64,000 nucleotides of DNA from Ochotona curzoniae (GCF_017591425.1 NW_024466307.1:8975001-9039000), one strand, 5' to 3'; counted from the stretch's first letter, positions 23,656 to 36,463 are shown. The notes: generated by a model not told the origin, from the sequence alone. Translations and numbers: made by a program.

Positions 23656-26050
23656 AGGAACCAAGATGGCAGAATAGAGTGAGGACACATTAAGATCAAC
23701 AGAGATGAATTTAATGAAGGAAAAAGCACAGGGCATGTGATCCCAGGAAATAGAGAGGTTATGCTGACCACAAAGACACACCTGGAGAGCTTGGAACACA
23801 AGGAAGTCCACGGGGAGACAACGGCGAACTGCACATGCAGAAAGCAGAGAACTCACTTCCAACAAAACACATTGCACTGGTCCCACATACACTGACTTGG
23901 TGTCCCATGAGTCATCCAGAATAGGTCTGGATTACTCCCATACCTAACTTCCAATACGTTTCAGGAAAAAAAAAAAAAAAGACAAAAACTGTAGACTGGT
24001 GACACAGCCCTGTGATCCTGTTTAAAGTAACAGGTACTGGGAGAAACAGGTAAAGGGAGAAATATACTCCAACACAAAAACAGTCAGGGACCTGAACAAC
24101 TTACCAGCTTCACTAACTTCAATGGACTGCATGAAGAGACAGAAATTTACAAAATAAATAAATAAAGAGCTCACCCAAATAGAACAAATGAACTTAACTG
24201 ATCCCAACAGAACCTTTCAGCCTACATACAGAACACACTTCTTCTCATCAATGCATCGCAGAACTTTCTCCAGGATTGATCATGTAATAGGCCACAAACA
24301 AGACAAGCATGTCCGCTTTCATCACTGCCATTCAACATAGTACTGGAAGTGCTTGCTAGGGCAATTACACAAGAAAATGAAATTAAAGGAATATAAGTTG
24401 GAAACAAGGAATTAAGATTATCCCTGTTCACAGATCACATGATTCTATACATAGGACAAAGAAAAGGCTCAATAAAGAGATTACTGGAACTCACAGGAAA
24501 GTTTGACAGGGCAACAACTTACAAAATTCAGTGAATACAAATCAATGGCTCTAGTGTACACAAACAACTCAATTGCTGAGAAAGAACTTGTAGGTACAAT
24601 CACCTTTAAAATAGTGGATACAAGCTTTAAATACCTGGGAATAAATCTAACCAAAGATGTGGAAGACTTCTATAAAGCAAATTACGAAACATTAAGAAAG
24701 AAATAGAAGAAAACATCAAAAGATGGAGAAATGTACCATATTCCTAGGTTAGTAGAATAAACATCCGCAGATGAAGATCCTTCTCTCTGTTTCTCCTTCA
24801 CTCTGTAAATCTGACTTTCCAATAAAAAAATAATAATAAATATTTTTTTAAAAAAATAGAAAAGTCACCAGAAATACAGGCAGTAAAATAAATGGGACTA
24901 CATCAAACTAACAAGCTTCTGTACAGCAAAGTATCAACAAAGCAAGCAACATAATAGAAGCAAATCTTTGTATACTGCATGGCAGATAGGGGCCTCATCC
25001 AACATTTACAGAGAGCTTCAGAAACTCAATAATAGCAAAAGAAGCAATTCTATGAAGAAATGGCCAAAGGGAAATGAATAGGCATTTTTCAAAAGAATGA
25101 ATTCAAATGGCCAATAAACATATGAAAAAATGTTTGGGCTCCCTAGCTATCAGGAAAATACAAATAAAATCACAGCAAGGTTTGGGAATCTGCTAGCAAT
25201 ATCTGCTGGCATGAATGTGGGAAGAGAGGTACACTACTTCATTCTTGGTGGGAGTTTAGACTCGTACAGCCACTGTAAAAGTTAGTCTAGAAAGTCTTAA
25301 GAAAACTGAACATTGATCTGCCATATGACCCAGCTATCCCACCTCTGGGAGTATATCCAAAGGAAGTAACATCTGCATATGAGTAAGTGATCTGCAACCC
25401 TATATTTGTAGCAGTACAATCTACAATAGTGAAGTTACAGAAACAACCCAGAGGTGCACTGAAAGAGGAATAGATAAAGAAACTGTAGTTCATCTACTCC
25501 AAGCGACACTACTCAGCCACTGAAAGGAACGAATGTCTATCATTTGCAACAAAAGGGTCCCAACTGGATACCATTATGTTCAGTGAAATAATCCAGTTCC
25601 AAAAGGACAAATACCAAATGTTCTCTCTAATATACGGCAAACTTTGTGCAAAGCACAAAACAAATAGATATACAAGTAAGCAACTATATACATATATTTT
25701 CATAGAGGAACTGTATAATGGAGACCAACACACCAGAAAGTGAAGATACATTGCAGTTTGCATCTCTAATCCCAAATAAAAGGAGGACTCCCAATGAAAC
25801 AGTCCAATATGGTTGACAATTTGATCCTAGATTTTCTACCATTGCCTATTCCTACAATGTCATGATATACTTCAATGACAGAATGTTAAATTTGTAATTG
25901 TTACTAAAATATTATATACGATAATCATATGGCGGGAAATGGTGGGGACAGAAAACTGAGATGGAGAAAGGGGATGAGGGAGGGGAAGATTCCTATACCT
26001 ACAAACTGCATCATGCAAAATAAAAACAATTTTTAAAAAAACTTTAAAAA
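23656..26050 (+). mobile_element. Lagomorph L1, internally deleted
   Basis: The 5' part begins 'GGAACCAAGATGGCAGAATAG' (L1 5' UTR start). An endonuclease-region piece ('AACAGAACCTTTCAGCC' to 'AATAGGCCACAAACAAG', about 24050-24300) is joined to a reverse-transcriptase piece that would read ...[13 protein letters not shown] (from 24303). The 3' region and UTR (24861-26050) end in 'GCAAAATAAAAACAATTTTT'. At least two internal deletions and many stops make it dead. A SINE tail lies at 24765-24860. Confidence 0.88.
24765..24860 (+). mobile_element. C-SINE 3' fragment inside L1
   Basis: Only the CT-rich segment and tail remain: 'GATGAAGATCCTTCTCTCTG' to 'CCAATAAAAAAATAATAATAAA'. L1 homology continues on both sides. 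Confidence 0.8.
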
Positions 26051-26204
26051 AACATGACTCAAATATGTCCAATGACTTACCCAAAACTCAATCACAAAAG
26101 TCATCATAAACTCAAACACAGACTCTCACATCTGCTTTTAATTGTGGTCACTGGACACACTTCTCCCCTATAACTTGAAGGGTTTCATTTTATTTTACGT
26201 TATC

Positions 26205-26380
26205 TTATTTAAGATTGATTTGTTTATTTGAAAGACAGGAGGACAGAAACATGTGGAGAGAGAGAGGAAAAAGAGATTTTCCATCTGTCGATTCAAAGGG
26301 CTGCAACAGCTAGCTGGAGAGGCCAAAGCCAGGAGCCTGAATTCAACTATGCCACAAGGCTGCCCATTTTGTCAGGGCTC
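26205..26380 (-). mobile_element. C-SINE, reverse, truncated
   Basis: 'TTAAGATTGATTTGTTTATTTG', the GA-rich segment, then 'GAGGCCAAAGCCAGGAGCC'. Homology fades after about 26,380. Confidence 0.7.
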
Positions 26381-29040
26381 CTGGACAGAAATTTCCATGT
26401 TCCCCACTTAAGGTTCTGGTTCACCAAGCAACATCGTTCCTCTCTTGGCTCCAGGGAAGTCCAACCTGCCAGCCTCAGTAGCCTTATCTCCTTTCATTCT
26501 GGCAGAAGCAGCAAGACAAAGAGTGGTACCTTCATAGGGAGTGAGAACAACCACATGACAGCCCCTTTAACTGGATTGATGACCTATTTCATACCATTGA
26601 AAAAAAAATGGCAGAAAAGTAAAATTTGGTAAGAATGCAAAGAGTTCTTCAATCCTAGAAATTAAATGTGGTCAGACCCATTTAGCTGATTTCCTATTGG
26701 AGAAACCTTAAAGATCAAGTTCTACCTTTCATGACACACAAGAAAACAGATTCGGAGAGGTTCAAGTGATTCATTGAAGGTTAGATTATTGAACTTTTTA
26801 ACGCAGACTGTAGGTATATATAGACACATGTCCTATTCCTGTTGAAGCAGTGTTCACAGTATCAGGTAATTCAAGGCAAGGGAAGTAATGGCAAATGGCC
26901 ACTCAGTTTCAGGAACAATTTTTTTCTTCTAAGTTGACTAAAAAAACATAGATGATGACAAGATCATCTGTGAATGAGGATATTCCTTTTGAAGAATTCT
27001 GCTTCAATGTCAACATGGGATTGTCTCTTTTATAAGGAAACGGGAAACCAAACATTATGAACACATTGGAAAGTCCCTTCCACCCTTGTCAGCACAGATA
27101 AAATAGTAAACATCGCAATCTCCCTGCTTCATGATCCAAACTGCACGCCTTGGATCCCCCAGAAAACAAACTAAGCTTCCAACGAAATGCTTTCACTTTT
27201 CCGTGTAACTGGGTGGTTTCTGTGTAACTGCCGCCATTCCCAACAAGTGTACTTAGGGCTCCGGTGACCACTGACTCACACTTTCTGTTTGCAAATTCTT
27301 CTTTGTCTTTTGTTTCCTCACTGGCTTCTACTTTAAGAATTCCCAGTACATCATGATTAACAAAGTATTACAAGTTTGAAGTTGTGGCTTTGTGGTAGGA
27401 TACAAGCAAAACAAAGAAAACACAACGGGGCATGGCAGACGGAACGCAACCGCCTTCCGCCTCAAAGCAGCTCCTCCCAGACAAGCTCTGATGCCACAGA
27501 AGCCAAGCCACGTTGTTGTTTTTCTACTCCTGAAATGGATCCCCATTCTAAGCAAGAATAACGGCAGCAGTGAGTCTAAAGGAAGACAAAAAATGCCAAG
27601 GGAGCCTAATATATACCTTTTTTCTCCATAATACACAGGAAATCTTAACCGTTTAACCTATACCAGGGAAGACTCCCTAAATCACCCGTTGGTTGCTGCA
27701 CCGTCTTTGAAGTCAGTGGCTTAGACAGACATCACACCTCTTTAAAAAGCCTACAATTGACCCAAGATACTTTGCCAATATTTTTCATCTTCTTTGCTAT
27801 CTCAATATACTTACCCTTTTTTTCTAAAATGTAGTTTGCAAGTCATTTTACTCATCATGATAAATCCAGTTTTTAGACTACTGTCCCCAAAAAGTTGTTC
27901 TAAATTTATTTTTACATACAGCATGAATTTATTTGGTTGCTTCATTTATATACTTAGTTTTTATAAAAAATCTCTTGCATTTTTATAAGTTGCAGACACT
28001 AAGACACAGAGAAAAGGAATAAAGGAAGAGGAATCCTGCCTGGGCCAACTCTCAGTAGTCTGTTGGCAGAAAGCCTGCGTGTGAACTACTTCCAAGACCT
28101 CGGTCTGAAAGGCAGCCAAAAGCTCCACAAAAGAAGAGACCCAAAATGGCTTATTACCTTTCACCTTTGACCCTTCTCCCAGCTGCCTCACACACTGTGA
28201 GCCTGAAATCTTAACCGTCCTGTGTACAAACAGCCTGTTTACCCCGCGGGAACAGCCAGGCAAGACGCATCCTGGTCACCTGACCTTGGGTTGTCACAGA
28301 AACCATGCGTCTCAGACTCCTCTTGAGGTGAGGCCAACACTGCAACATCTTGACTGATTGAAATCGTCAATCACATAATTCACTGTTATGGTGTATACTT
28401 CCCAGAAATATTAACACACAAAATGTGAAAGCAATTATACTTGAACTACAAGGGATGCGTTGACTTGCACAGAGAAGCAAGCACCCATTTTGAGATTGCC
28501 CTACATCTTGCCACATTTATGAGTACACAACAAAAATCACACAACCTTTTAGTTATTTGTGGGGTTTGAAAGCCCCAGTCCTTATTTTATTCACACTTTG
28601 CATTTAGCATTTTCCTAAAATTAGTTAACCCGTTATCTCCTACAGGTTTGAGCTAATTTCACAAGGCTGTTGTTTTAATTATTCTTGATGATTTTTTAAA
28701 GAGATTAATGATTTATTAATTCTCACAAATTAGGAGTGTGTACATACAACCATATTTCTTTTGTAAATTTTGAAAAATTAATATTTAGGAATAAATAAAT
28801 CTGATCACATTTGAAAAGATCATTTATCCTTAAAAGGATTTATTTTCTTCAGTTATTTATTCAGTTCAAAATATAATTAAGTTTACCTGAATGTTATACA
28901 ACTCATCACAAAACATGAAAGATCTCTCAATCTTAGCCTTTCTATTCACGTCTGTCTGTATCTCTCTCTCCCTCCTCTCTCTCTCTCTCCTTTTAGAATA
29001 AACAAGAAATAAAAACTAATTTTTAAAGCTGTGGCCACAA
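26381..29040. other. Repeat-poor intergenic block
   Basis: About 2.6 kb with no SINE or L1 recognised. A CT-rich run at 28965-28992 may be a SINE relic. Possible regulatory DNA. No exon was supported despite several short open frames near 27,330-27,640 and 27,960-28,260. Confidence 0.35.
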
Positions 29041-29355
29041 GGGGCTAGCCTGTCACTTGGTATCCCGCATCCTATACAAAATACGTGAGATCAAGTCCCA
29101 CCTCTGCTTCCCATCCAGTTTCCTGTTGATGTGCGTGGAAGGCACCAGATGACAGACAGCCGCGTCCTTGGCTTTCAGACATCCGTGGGAGACCCACTGA
29201 GTGCCTAGCTTGTGGCTTTGGCCTGATCTAACCCTAGACATTGTGGGTATTTGCACAGTAAACCAACAAACAAAAAGCTTTATTTCTTTCTCTATATATA
29301 CATGTAATAGATATTTGGGTTTTTTTTTTATAAATAAATTACAAATAAAGCTTTC
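29041..29355 (+). mobile_element. Older C-SINE
   Basis: 'GGGGCTAGCCTGTCACTTGG', 'CATCCAGTTTCCTGTTGATG', 'GTGGGAGACCCACTGAGTGCC' and an AT-rich tail ending ATAAATAAATTACAAATAAA. Confidence 0.8.
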
Positions 29356-29680
29356 AAAAATAATTAGAAAAAGAGCTAAAGCTAACGTTACCTTAACTTA
29401 CCCAGGGTTATTTCGACAATAAATAATACAATAAAGACAAAATTTGGTTTTTCTAACACCACATTTTACACTTTTGCTTTTTTGATGTCCCTATTCCCAC
29501 TCAAATCTTTTCTAAGATGGGATATTATTCATTCAGCCAAAATTGGAACAAAGCATTTCCAATAAGGCTGGTTTAACAAAACATAAAATAATATGTTCCA
29601 TAATTTAATATTAAAGTTATATCATGAAAAAAAAATAGTGAAAATAAACAGCATTTTCCACATTTTAAAAATCATAATTT

Positions 29681-29838
29681 GGGGCAGGTGTGTGAAGCCA
29701 CTACTTGTGGTACTCATATCCCGTATCAGGGAGCCTGAGAACCAGTGCCTGCCACACTTCCACTCCAACTCCCTGCTGATGTGATGGAAAGCAACAGATG
29801 ACAGGCTAAACATTTGGTTCCTGCCACCCATGTGATGG
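29681..29838 (+). mobile_element. Older C-SINE, 3'-truncated
   Basis: 'GGGGCAGGTGTGTGAAGCCAC', 'CAACTCCCTGCTGATGTGATGG' to 'CCTGCCACCCATGTG'. Confidence 0.75.
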
Positions 29839-29950
29839 TCTGTATGGTGTTCATGGACTTTACCTTTGTCCCTTTATAATAGAGATACTTTCTTTGGACG
29901 TGACATAGTAGCAGCCATCACCAAGGAATAAGTAAAGAAAAATATGAGAA

Positions 29951-30259
29951 GGGCCCGGTACCGTAACCCAGTGGCTAAAGTCCTCACCTTGCATGACCAG
30001 GACCCCATATGGCCACTGGTTCTAATCCCGATGGCCTCACATCCCATTCAGCTCCCTGCCTGTGGCCTGCGAAAGCAGTGGAGGACGGCCCAAAAGCCTT
30101 GGGACCTTGCACCCACATCGAAGAGCCAGGAAGAGGTTCCAGGCTACGGCCACTTGGGGAATGAATAATCAGAGAGAAGATCTTTCTCTTTGTCCCTCCT
30201 CCCCCCTGTATATCTGACTTCCCTATAAAAATAAAAATCTTTAAAAAGCAAAAAAAAAG
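29951..30259 (+). mobile_element. Young pika C-SINE
   Basis: 'GGGCCCGGTACCGTAACCCAG', 'GGAGGACGGCCCAAAAGCC', 'CACTTGGGGAATGAATAATC', then the tail and poly-A. About 40 bases are missing in the GGAAGAAGCTCC region. Confidence 0.93.
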
Positions 30260-30530
30260 AGGTGGTTTTAAAATGATTTTTTGAGATTCAGCTCAAAGGT
30301 ATTAAATAAAACCTTTTCTGGTTTTAGTAGGATTGTGCTAAAACAAACTAGTACAGAATCGTGCATTGCTGAGAGAAACAATTTTTCCTTTCAAAAAGAT
30401 TTAGAAATACACATAAGAGTTAGATATTTTTTCCCACTAGGAACACAATAATATTTTATGACACAATTGGAATCAAAGTTTCTGGGGAAACACACACACA
30501 CATGATCACTGGGAGATAGGTCATCCTATA
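30260..30530. other. AT-rich intergenic DNA, nothing recognised
   Basis: Contains a short (CA)n at 30490-30502 only. Confidence 0.4.
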
Positions 30531-30829
30531 TTTTTTAAGATTTTTTTATTGGAAAGGCAGATATACAGAGAGGAAAATCTTCTGTCGGATGATTCATGTC
30601 CCAAGTGTCCCCAACGGCTGGAGCTAAGCCGATCTGAAGCCAGGAGCCTCCTCCAGGTCTCCCCTATGGGTGCAGGGTCCCAAGGCTTTGGGCCATCCTC
30701 TACTGCTTTCCTAGGCCACAAGCAGGGAGCTGGATGGGAAGTGGAGCAGCGGGACATGAACCAGTAGCCATATAGGATCTGGGCGCCTGCCAGATGAGGA
30801 TTTAGCTGTTGAGCCATTGTGCCAGGTCC
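30531..30829 (-). mobile_element. Young pika C-SINE, reverse
   Basis: 'GAAAATCTTCTGTCGGATGATTC' through 'GGCCATCCTCTACTGCTTTCC' to 'GAGCCATTGTGCCAGGTCC'. Confidence 0.94.
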
Positions 30830-31102
30830 TGTCACCAGGATCTTAAAGTCATCAGTATAAATCCTCTGACTGCAATATCACATGACGTACTGACATGGGA
30901 TCATGGGATGCCCACAGGGGCCACAGGGACACCCACTGTACCACATTGCCAATGTCCAAGGGCCATCGAAGGCCAGAATACTTTGAAGTGAAGCACAGAC
31001 AGCAATTTTACGGCATGAAGTTCAATGTTTTTAAGACAGGCATACAAAGCTGATTCATTATAATCCCTACTAAAATGTCAGTGGGATTTTAGTAAACCTA
31101 AA

Positions 31103-31340
31103 GGGCCCAGTGTAATAGCCTAGTGGCTAAAGACTTAACCTTGTATGCACCAGGATCCCATATGGGTGCCAGTTCATGTCCCGACTGCTCCACTTCTCAT
31201 CCAGCTCCCTGCATGTGGCCTGGGAGAGCAGTGGAGGATGGCCCAAATCCCTGGGAGACCCGGAAGATCTTTCTCTCTGTCTCTCCTTATCTCTGTAAAC
31301 CTGACTTTTCAATTAAAAAATAAATAAATCTTTTCAAAAA
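31103..31340 (+). mobile_element. Young pika C-SINE with an internal deletion
   Basis: Head and GGATCCCATATGG block are intact. After 'GGCCCAAATCCCTGGGAGACC' (31239-31260) the sequence jumps to 'CGGAAGATCTTTCTCTCTG', losing the CTCCTGGCTTCGG...GTGAATCAT block, about 80 bases. Confidence 0.93.
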
Positions 31341-32138
31341 GAATTGACAAGAGAATACTAACAATTACGTGGAAAGCCAAACTCATTTTTTTTTTATTTT
31401 TTTCAAAGCTGGATAATTTCTCAATTTCAAAACACATCACAGGAGCCAGTGTTTGGCAGTAGAGTTTAGAGTCACCACTTGGGATGCTGAATCCCATATC
31501 AGGGAGCTTGATTCCAATCTCAACTCAAGCTTCCCATCCCGCTTCCTTCTGAAGCACACCTGGGAGGCAGTAAGTGGTGATTTACACTTGAGCCCTTCCC
31601 CAGCTGGATGGATTAACAGGCTCCTGCCTTCAGCCTGGTCCAGCCCCGGATGGTGCAGGCATTTAGAGTGAATCATTGGATGGAAGATCAATCTCTCTCT
31701 GTTTCTGGTTCTCTCTCTCTCTCACACACACACACATTCTTTGCCTTTCAAGTACATTAAAAATAAATAAATGAAAATTTAAAAGAAACAAACTAAACAT
31801 AAGACTATAATCATTAACACGATTCAGCACTGGCACAGTGCAGTTATATGGATCACTGGAACACAAGTCACAGAAAGAAGTTCTTCTGCTTATGATTAAC
31901 CGATTTTTAATTAAGGTGCCAAGGAAATTCACTAGGGAAAACACAGTCTTTAACAAATGGCGCCAGGAAAGCTGGATAGCCACACGCCAAAAGATGAAAC
32001 TTGACCTGTATCTCACACCACACATAACACAGAATCTGCCAGAGGCTTAAATATAAGCGCTAATACGATAAAATATCTGAGACAAGCACTAGTGAAAATC
32101 TTAAAGACCTTGAAATAGGCAAAAATCTAGCTATGATG
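31341..32138 (+). mobile_element. Old L1 ORF2 fragment split by a SINE
   Basis: Before the SINE: 'GAATACTAACAATTACGTGG' and 'TCTCAATTTCAAAACACATCA'. After it: 'CACTGGCACAGTGCAG', 'TGGATCACTGGAACACAAG' and 'AACAAATGGCGCCAGGAAAG'. These follow the ORF2 C-terminal segment order (ACTGGCACAAAA..., CCAATGGAACAGAA, AACAAATGGTGTTGGGAA). Decayed, no open frame. Confidence 0.8.
31442..31785 (+). mobile_element. Older C-SINE with CT/CA microsatellite, inside L1 fragment
   Basis: 'GGAGCCAGTGTTTGGCAGTAG' to the tail 'AAAAATAAATAAATGAAAA'. The CT-rich segment has grown into (CT)n(CA)n at 31709-31736. Confidence 0.85.
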
Positions 32139-33845
32139 ACAAAAAGGTGGCGCATTTCAAAATTTTTCAAGCCATACATCCATTTTATTTTCCATTACTT
32201 GTGTGGATAGAATTAAAGAAAACACAGTTTGTACTAAAGGATTTTCTGCCGTTCGGTTGCCAGTGTTGTTACGCACGAAGAATCTTTATTAAGTCAAAAG
32301 AGAACAGGACACATTTGAAAGCAGAGTTGACCCCTTGACAGGAATGGAAAGACTCCAGATTCAGGTCACTGCGGAAACCTTTTCCCTATTCCTAGGGACC
32401 CTCCCTATTAACAACCGTTACAATGTTCCACATGTTTCAGTTTGAAACTTTGTGGCCCTGTTACGATTTAGCTTCTTAGGGAAAACTATATATCCTCCAA
32501 ATCAAAATGTTTTTAAAAATACACAATTCTTAAATCGCAGTTCTTAAATTCTAGGGAAAGAAATAAAACTGTTTTTGCATCCCGGGCTCAGGCAACTACC
32601 CAAGTAGCCTATAGAAGTGATATCAATAGGAGTTTTATGCCTGCTCAAAAAAACCGTTATAAAGATTCTTTTTAATCTGAAAAATAACGTCATCACTGCG
32701 AATTCCTCTGTGAAATCCAAAGGCAGGAATTACATTGTGTTGTTAAAATGTTAGCAACCGCATTTCATTTTTTGAAAAGGCAATTTAGTTTTCCTGAAAT
32801 AAAGAGCTGATTATATCATGTATTACTGCTCAGGAATTTGATATATCACAAAATGGAAGAGTTACAGCATGTGCCAACTATCAACCAGGAAAAATGAACC
32901 TGATTCATAAATCACTTTGAGACTATTTAGTTAGTCAATCAAGTGATTTGTAATCATGACGGCTGCCAGACATTGAATGAATAATAGGCTGCTATAAAAT
33001 CCTTAGGTTTTACTTTTTAGCATTCTTATTTCATTATGTGACTTTCATTGCTATTTTTGATCACTGTTTCTCAGTACCACAAATTAAATCACATATATTT
33101 ACTTAGAAGTTTTTGACTGTTGAACAAGTTGAAGGATACAGCAGTTGAATGACCACAGTATGTAATGTCTTCCTACAAAATTAAAAGTCTCAGCATTTAT
33201 AGCTTGAGCAAGAAAGTTTTCATTCCTTCCAATTTGATATAGTCTAAAACAAGTAAAATCGCTTCACAGAATCTAGTAAATATCACAAATTTCAACCTTC
33301 ATCTTAGTATTGTTATGATACGTTCTCAGTTAAAACTAGCACAGCAAGACTGTAAAAGAAAATTTACTTTGACGACCTGACAGCAGAGATGACTCGACTG
33401 ACAGCAAGCAGAACCGAGAGGGCCAAAGCAGCAGAAACAACTGGGTCTCACAGGCTCACGCAGAGAAGCTCCAGGGTTAAGGATAGTCAGATCTCAAAGG
33501 TAACTAGCACAGAATCAACTCAGTGTGGTAAATACACATTGAACCTGCACATTTGAATTGCAGATGGCGGTGTAAATATACTATTGACTCTTGAAAATAA
33601 TATTAAACATGTTAAACACTAACTCTCTGGAATAGCAAGACTATGTGAGGCATCAGCAATGGTTACTGACAGACCCAATACTCTGAAAACAAAAGAGAGA
33701 GTTTATGTGGACACTGAAGTTATCCCGAAGTTCCTGAAAGCAGGTAGATAACAATCATTGTTATAATTCCTCTTCAGTCAACTCAAACTAAGAGTTATGA
33801 GCTGTAATTTAGCCTGTGTGAGTTTCATGGAAATAAGAATGGTGG
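32139..33845. other. Repeat-free block, candidate conserved regulatory DNA
   Basis: 1.7 kb without recognisable transposons. The segment 32,640-33,010 is rich in motifs: AACGTCATCAC (CRE-like) near 32686, several AATCA/TGATT and CAATCAAGTGATT near 32937. No exon supported. Confidence 0.4.
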
Positions 33846-34140
33846 TGCATGGGTGTTTGATACAGTGGCTGAGACACAGCTTGAAATACTGGTATCCCAC
33901 ATCAGAGAACTTGGGATTGAGCCTAGCTCTGCTTCAAGTCCAGCTTCCTGCTAACGTGTACTGTGGCAAGCAAAAGGTAATGACTCAAACATTTGGGCAC
34001 CTGCTGCCAAGGCGTGACATCAAGCCTGAGTTCCGGACTCCTTGGCTTCAGCCTGACTCTGCCACGGTTCTTACAGTCATTTGGAAGGAAACCAGCTGAT
34101 TCAAGAGCTCTATCTCACTTTCAAATAAATTCATCAGTTT
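33846..34140 (+). mobile_element. Older C-SINE
   Basis: 'GGGTGTTTGATACAGTGGC', 'CAGCTTCCTGCTAACGTGTAC', then the tail 'CTTTCAAATAAATTC'. Confidence 0.8.
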
Positions 34141-34369
34141 CTTAATTCTAAAATAACAAATTTTAGATGCAAGAGAAAGGAGCTAATGAAATTACTGTAA
34201 AGTGCATTCCCAAATTATGATTTCCATTCCACTTCACTGTTAGATTGATTTCTATAGTGCTCGTCAGACTCAAGCAATGAAGCATTATGGCTCAACATCC
34301 CAATGATGTCTCAAAAACAAGGTTTAAACCAAACTGTTGTTTGATAATGCTGTAAACATAAAAAAATAT

Positions 34370-34660
34370 AGAGCCAGCATTGTGATATAGCTGGTGAAGC
34401 TGCCACCTGTGACGCAGGCATCCCATATGGGCACCGGATTGCATCCCAGCTGCTCCACTAACAGTCAGCTCCCTGATAATAGCCTGGGAAGAGGAACGGA
34501 AGAGGAAGTAAGCATCTGGGCCCTTGCCACAGATGGGAAACTGGATGAAGCTCCAGGATCCCGGCTGCACCCATCTGGGGAATGAACCAGCAGAGGGAAG
34601 ATCTCTATCTCACCCCCTTTCTCTTGCAACTCTTTCAAAATAAGTAAATCCATGCTTTTT
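34370..34660 (+). mobile_element. Older C-SINE
   Basis: 'AGAGCCAGCATTGTGATATAG', 'GGCATCCCATATGGGCACCGG', 'TCTGGGGAATGAACCAGCAG', then the tail 'CAAAATAAGTAAATCC'. Confidence 0.88.
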
Positions 34661-35445
34661 AAAAATGCACAAAAACAGAGTAATATCCCCTAGTGTGATC
34701 TTTCATATATGAAGATGAGACTGACTCACCATCAATAGAGTTGAGCTTCAGATTGTTCTTATTCAATGGAAACAGACTTGCTGATTTATCCAGTTCTCTT
34801 GCCAAAGCTCCTTTGTGAATAACAGCTTACATCTGCAAGGTGAATATTACCAGCGGTCACAGAAAATAACAAAATTGAATGATTAATATAAAAATTATGC
34901 ATGCCTTGGATCCCAAACTACTAAATTATGATGAACTAAAAAAAAAAAACCAAGTTGACAGAAGTGTGTAACTATTGTAAAACTATTATAAATGACATTA
35001 ATATTACATATGCATTTGCCCTTATAAACTCACTGTTTATTACCACAAATATAAATATGCAAATATAAATATGCAGATAGCTGGAACCCCACAGATATAA
35101 ACATGCAAATAACTGGAGCCTCACCTCTATCCCTAACTAAGAATGTTCTGGGCTGTCTTATCTACAACAAAGATTGTTTTGACATGTAAAATCAGAAGTG
35201 TATAATGATAATGCTCAAAATAGAAAGCATGCCAACTTTGCATCCCTCATCACTAGTGGCAATAACTGAGGAAATTACAGAATATTTTTGTTAATGTTAG
35301 CAATATTCTCAATAGCATTAAATGCAATATGACTACGGCCAAAATTACTTTGACATTTCCCAGACTTGTGAAAAAAAAAAAACTTCCACTCTTCACGAAG
35401 TTAAAATGTTTCAGTTACTAGTCACAGTGCTCATTCTTGTTAATA
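34661..35445. other. AT-rich intergenic DNA with a short tandem repeat
   Basis: Nothing recognised apart from the 32-base repeat at 35051-35128 and A-runs. Confidence 0.4.
35051..35128. repeat. 32-base tandem repeat with octamer motifs
   Basis: Two adjacent copies (35065-35096 and 35097-35128) of a unit beginning ATAAAyATGCArATA, preceded by a 14-base partial copy (35051-35064). Perfect POU octamers ATGCAAAT lie at 35057-35064 and 35103-35110. Confidence 0.8.
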
Positions 35446-35672
35446 CAACGACCAGCTGAGCTGATTCAATATCAGAACCAAGGAGCTTCTTCCCAGTAAC
35501 CCACATGGTTGCAGGGTCCCAAGGCTCTGGGCCGTCCTCTACTGCCTTCCAAAGCCACATGCAGGGAGCTGGATGGGAAATGGAGTAGCCGGGACACAAA
35601 CCGGGGCCCAAATGGGATCCTGGTGCATGCAAGGTGAGGACTTTAGCCACTAGACTTACTGCACCAGACCCT
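35446..35672 (-). mobile_element. Young pika C-SINE, reverse, 3'-truncated
   Basis: 'CCAGCTGAGCTGATTCAATATC', 'GGGCCGTCCTCTACTGCC', ending 'TTTAGCCACTAGACTTACTGC'. The CT-rich segment and poly-A end are absent. Confidence 0.9.
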
Positions 35673-36463
35673 CTAATCTATTTCTTCAAAACTGGAATAT
35701 CAATGAAAAATATAACAGAAATCTAACAGGACTCATATCAACATGCCAACATATTAATAATTACTAGCTCTGAGCAGTGGGTTATCAGTAATATTGTTCC
35801 TCTTGCCACCAAGGCATACCAAATATCCCACATCCTGCAATTAAAAAAAATACAGCAACCATGTGAAGTCGAGTCACTGAAACCATGATTAACACCGAAG
35901 AGCTTGAGGAAGAATTTCTTTACAATGGAACTAAGAAGCCTCCCTTAGCACAATCCACTACCCTGCAAACATTTGCTCCTATTTCACAACCTTTACCAAT
36001 GTCCTGTGTTCATCTGCAGCATGCTCTCGCCCCGGGTGGCCATCTGAATCCTAACATCATCACACCACCAGCTGCCTTGGTTTCATTTATGTGTACGTCT
36101 TGACATCTAACCATGTTTAATGTACCATCCTCAATAGTTCTTCCATTTGTTCTTCCTATAACATTTTCATATAAACAAATAGTGCAAAATCTATCCTATT
36201 CCAAAATAAATATCCATATCCTACTCATCTGTGTATATATCTATATATACAGATATATTATGTTCATATATTATACCAGTGCTTCAGTTTAACTGTAGAC
36301 TTATGCAACATAACAACTACTAAAGAGATTTCAATTCTACCGGCTTAAAAACTTTCCTATGTTAGAAGTTGAGCTGTGTTCTCTCACACTTCATCTAAGC
36401 CACTCCATCAGCATCTAAGACTTTGACACAGCAGCTCTGGCTAAATAACACATGTATAAAAAC
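35673..36463. other. Intergenic DNA, nothing recognised
   Basis: A short TATA-repeat tract near 36232-36262. No gene supported. Confidence 0.4.

Noticed and set aside
24503..24706. 67-codon open frame (TGQQLTKFSEYKSMALVYTN)
   Set aside because: L1 reverse-transcriptase remnant within the deleted L1 copy.
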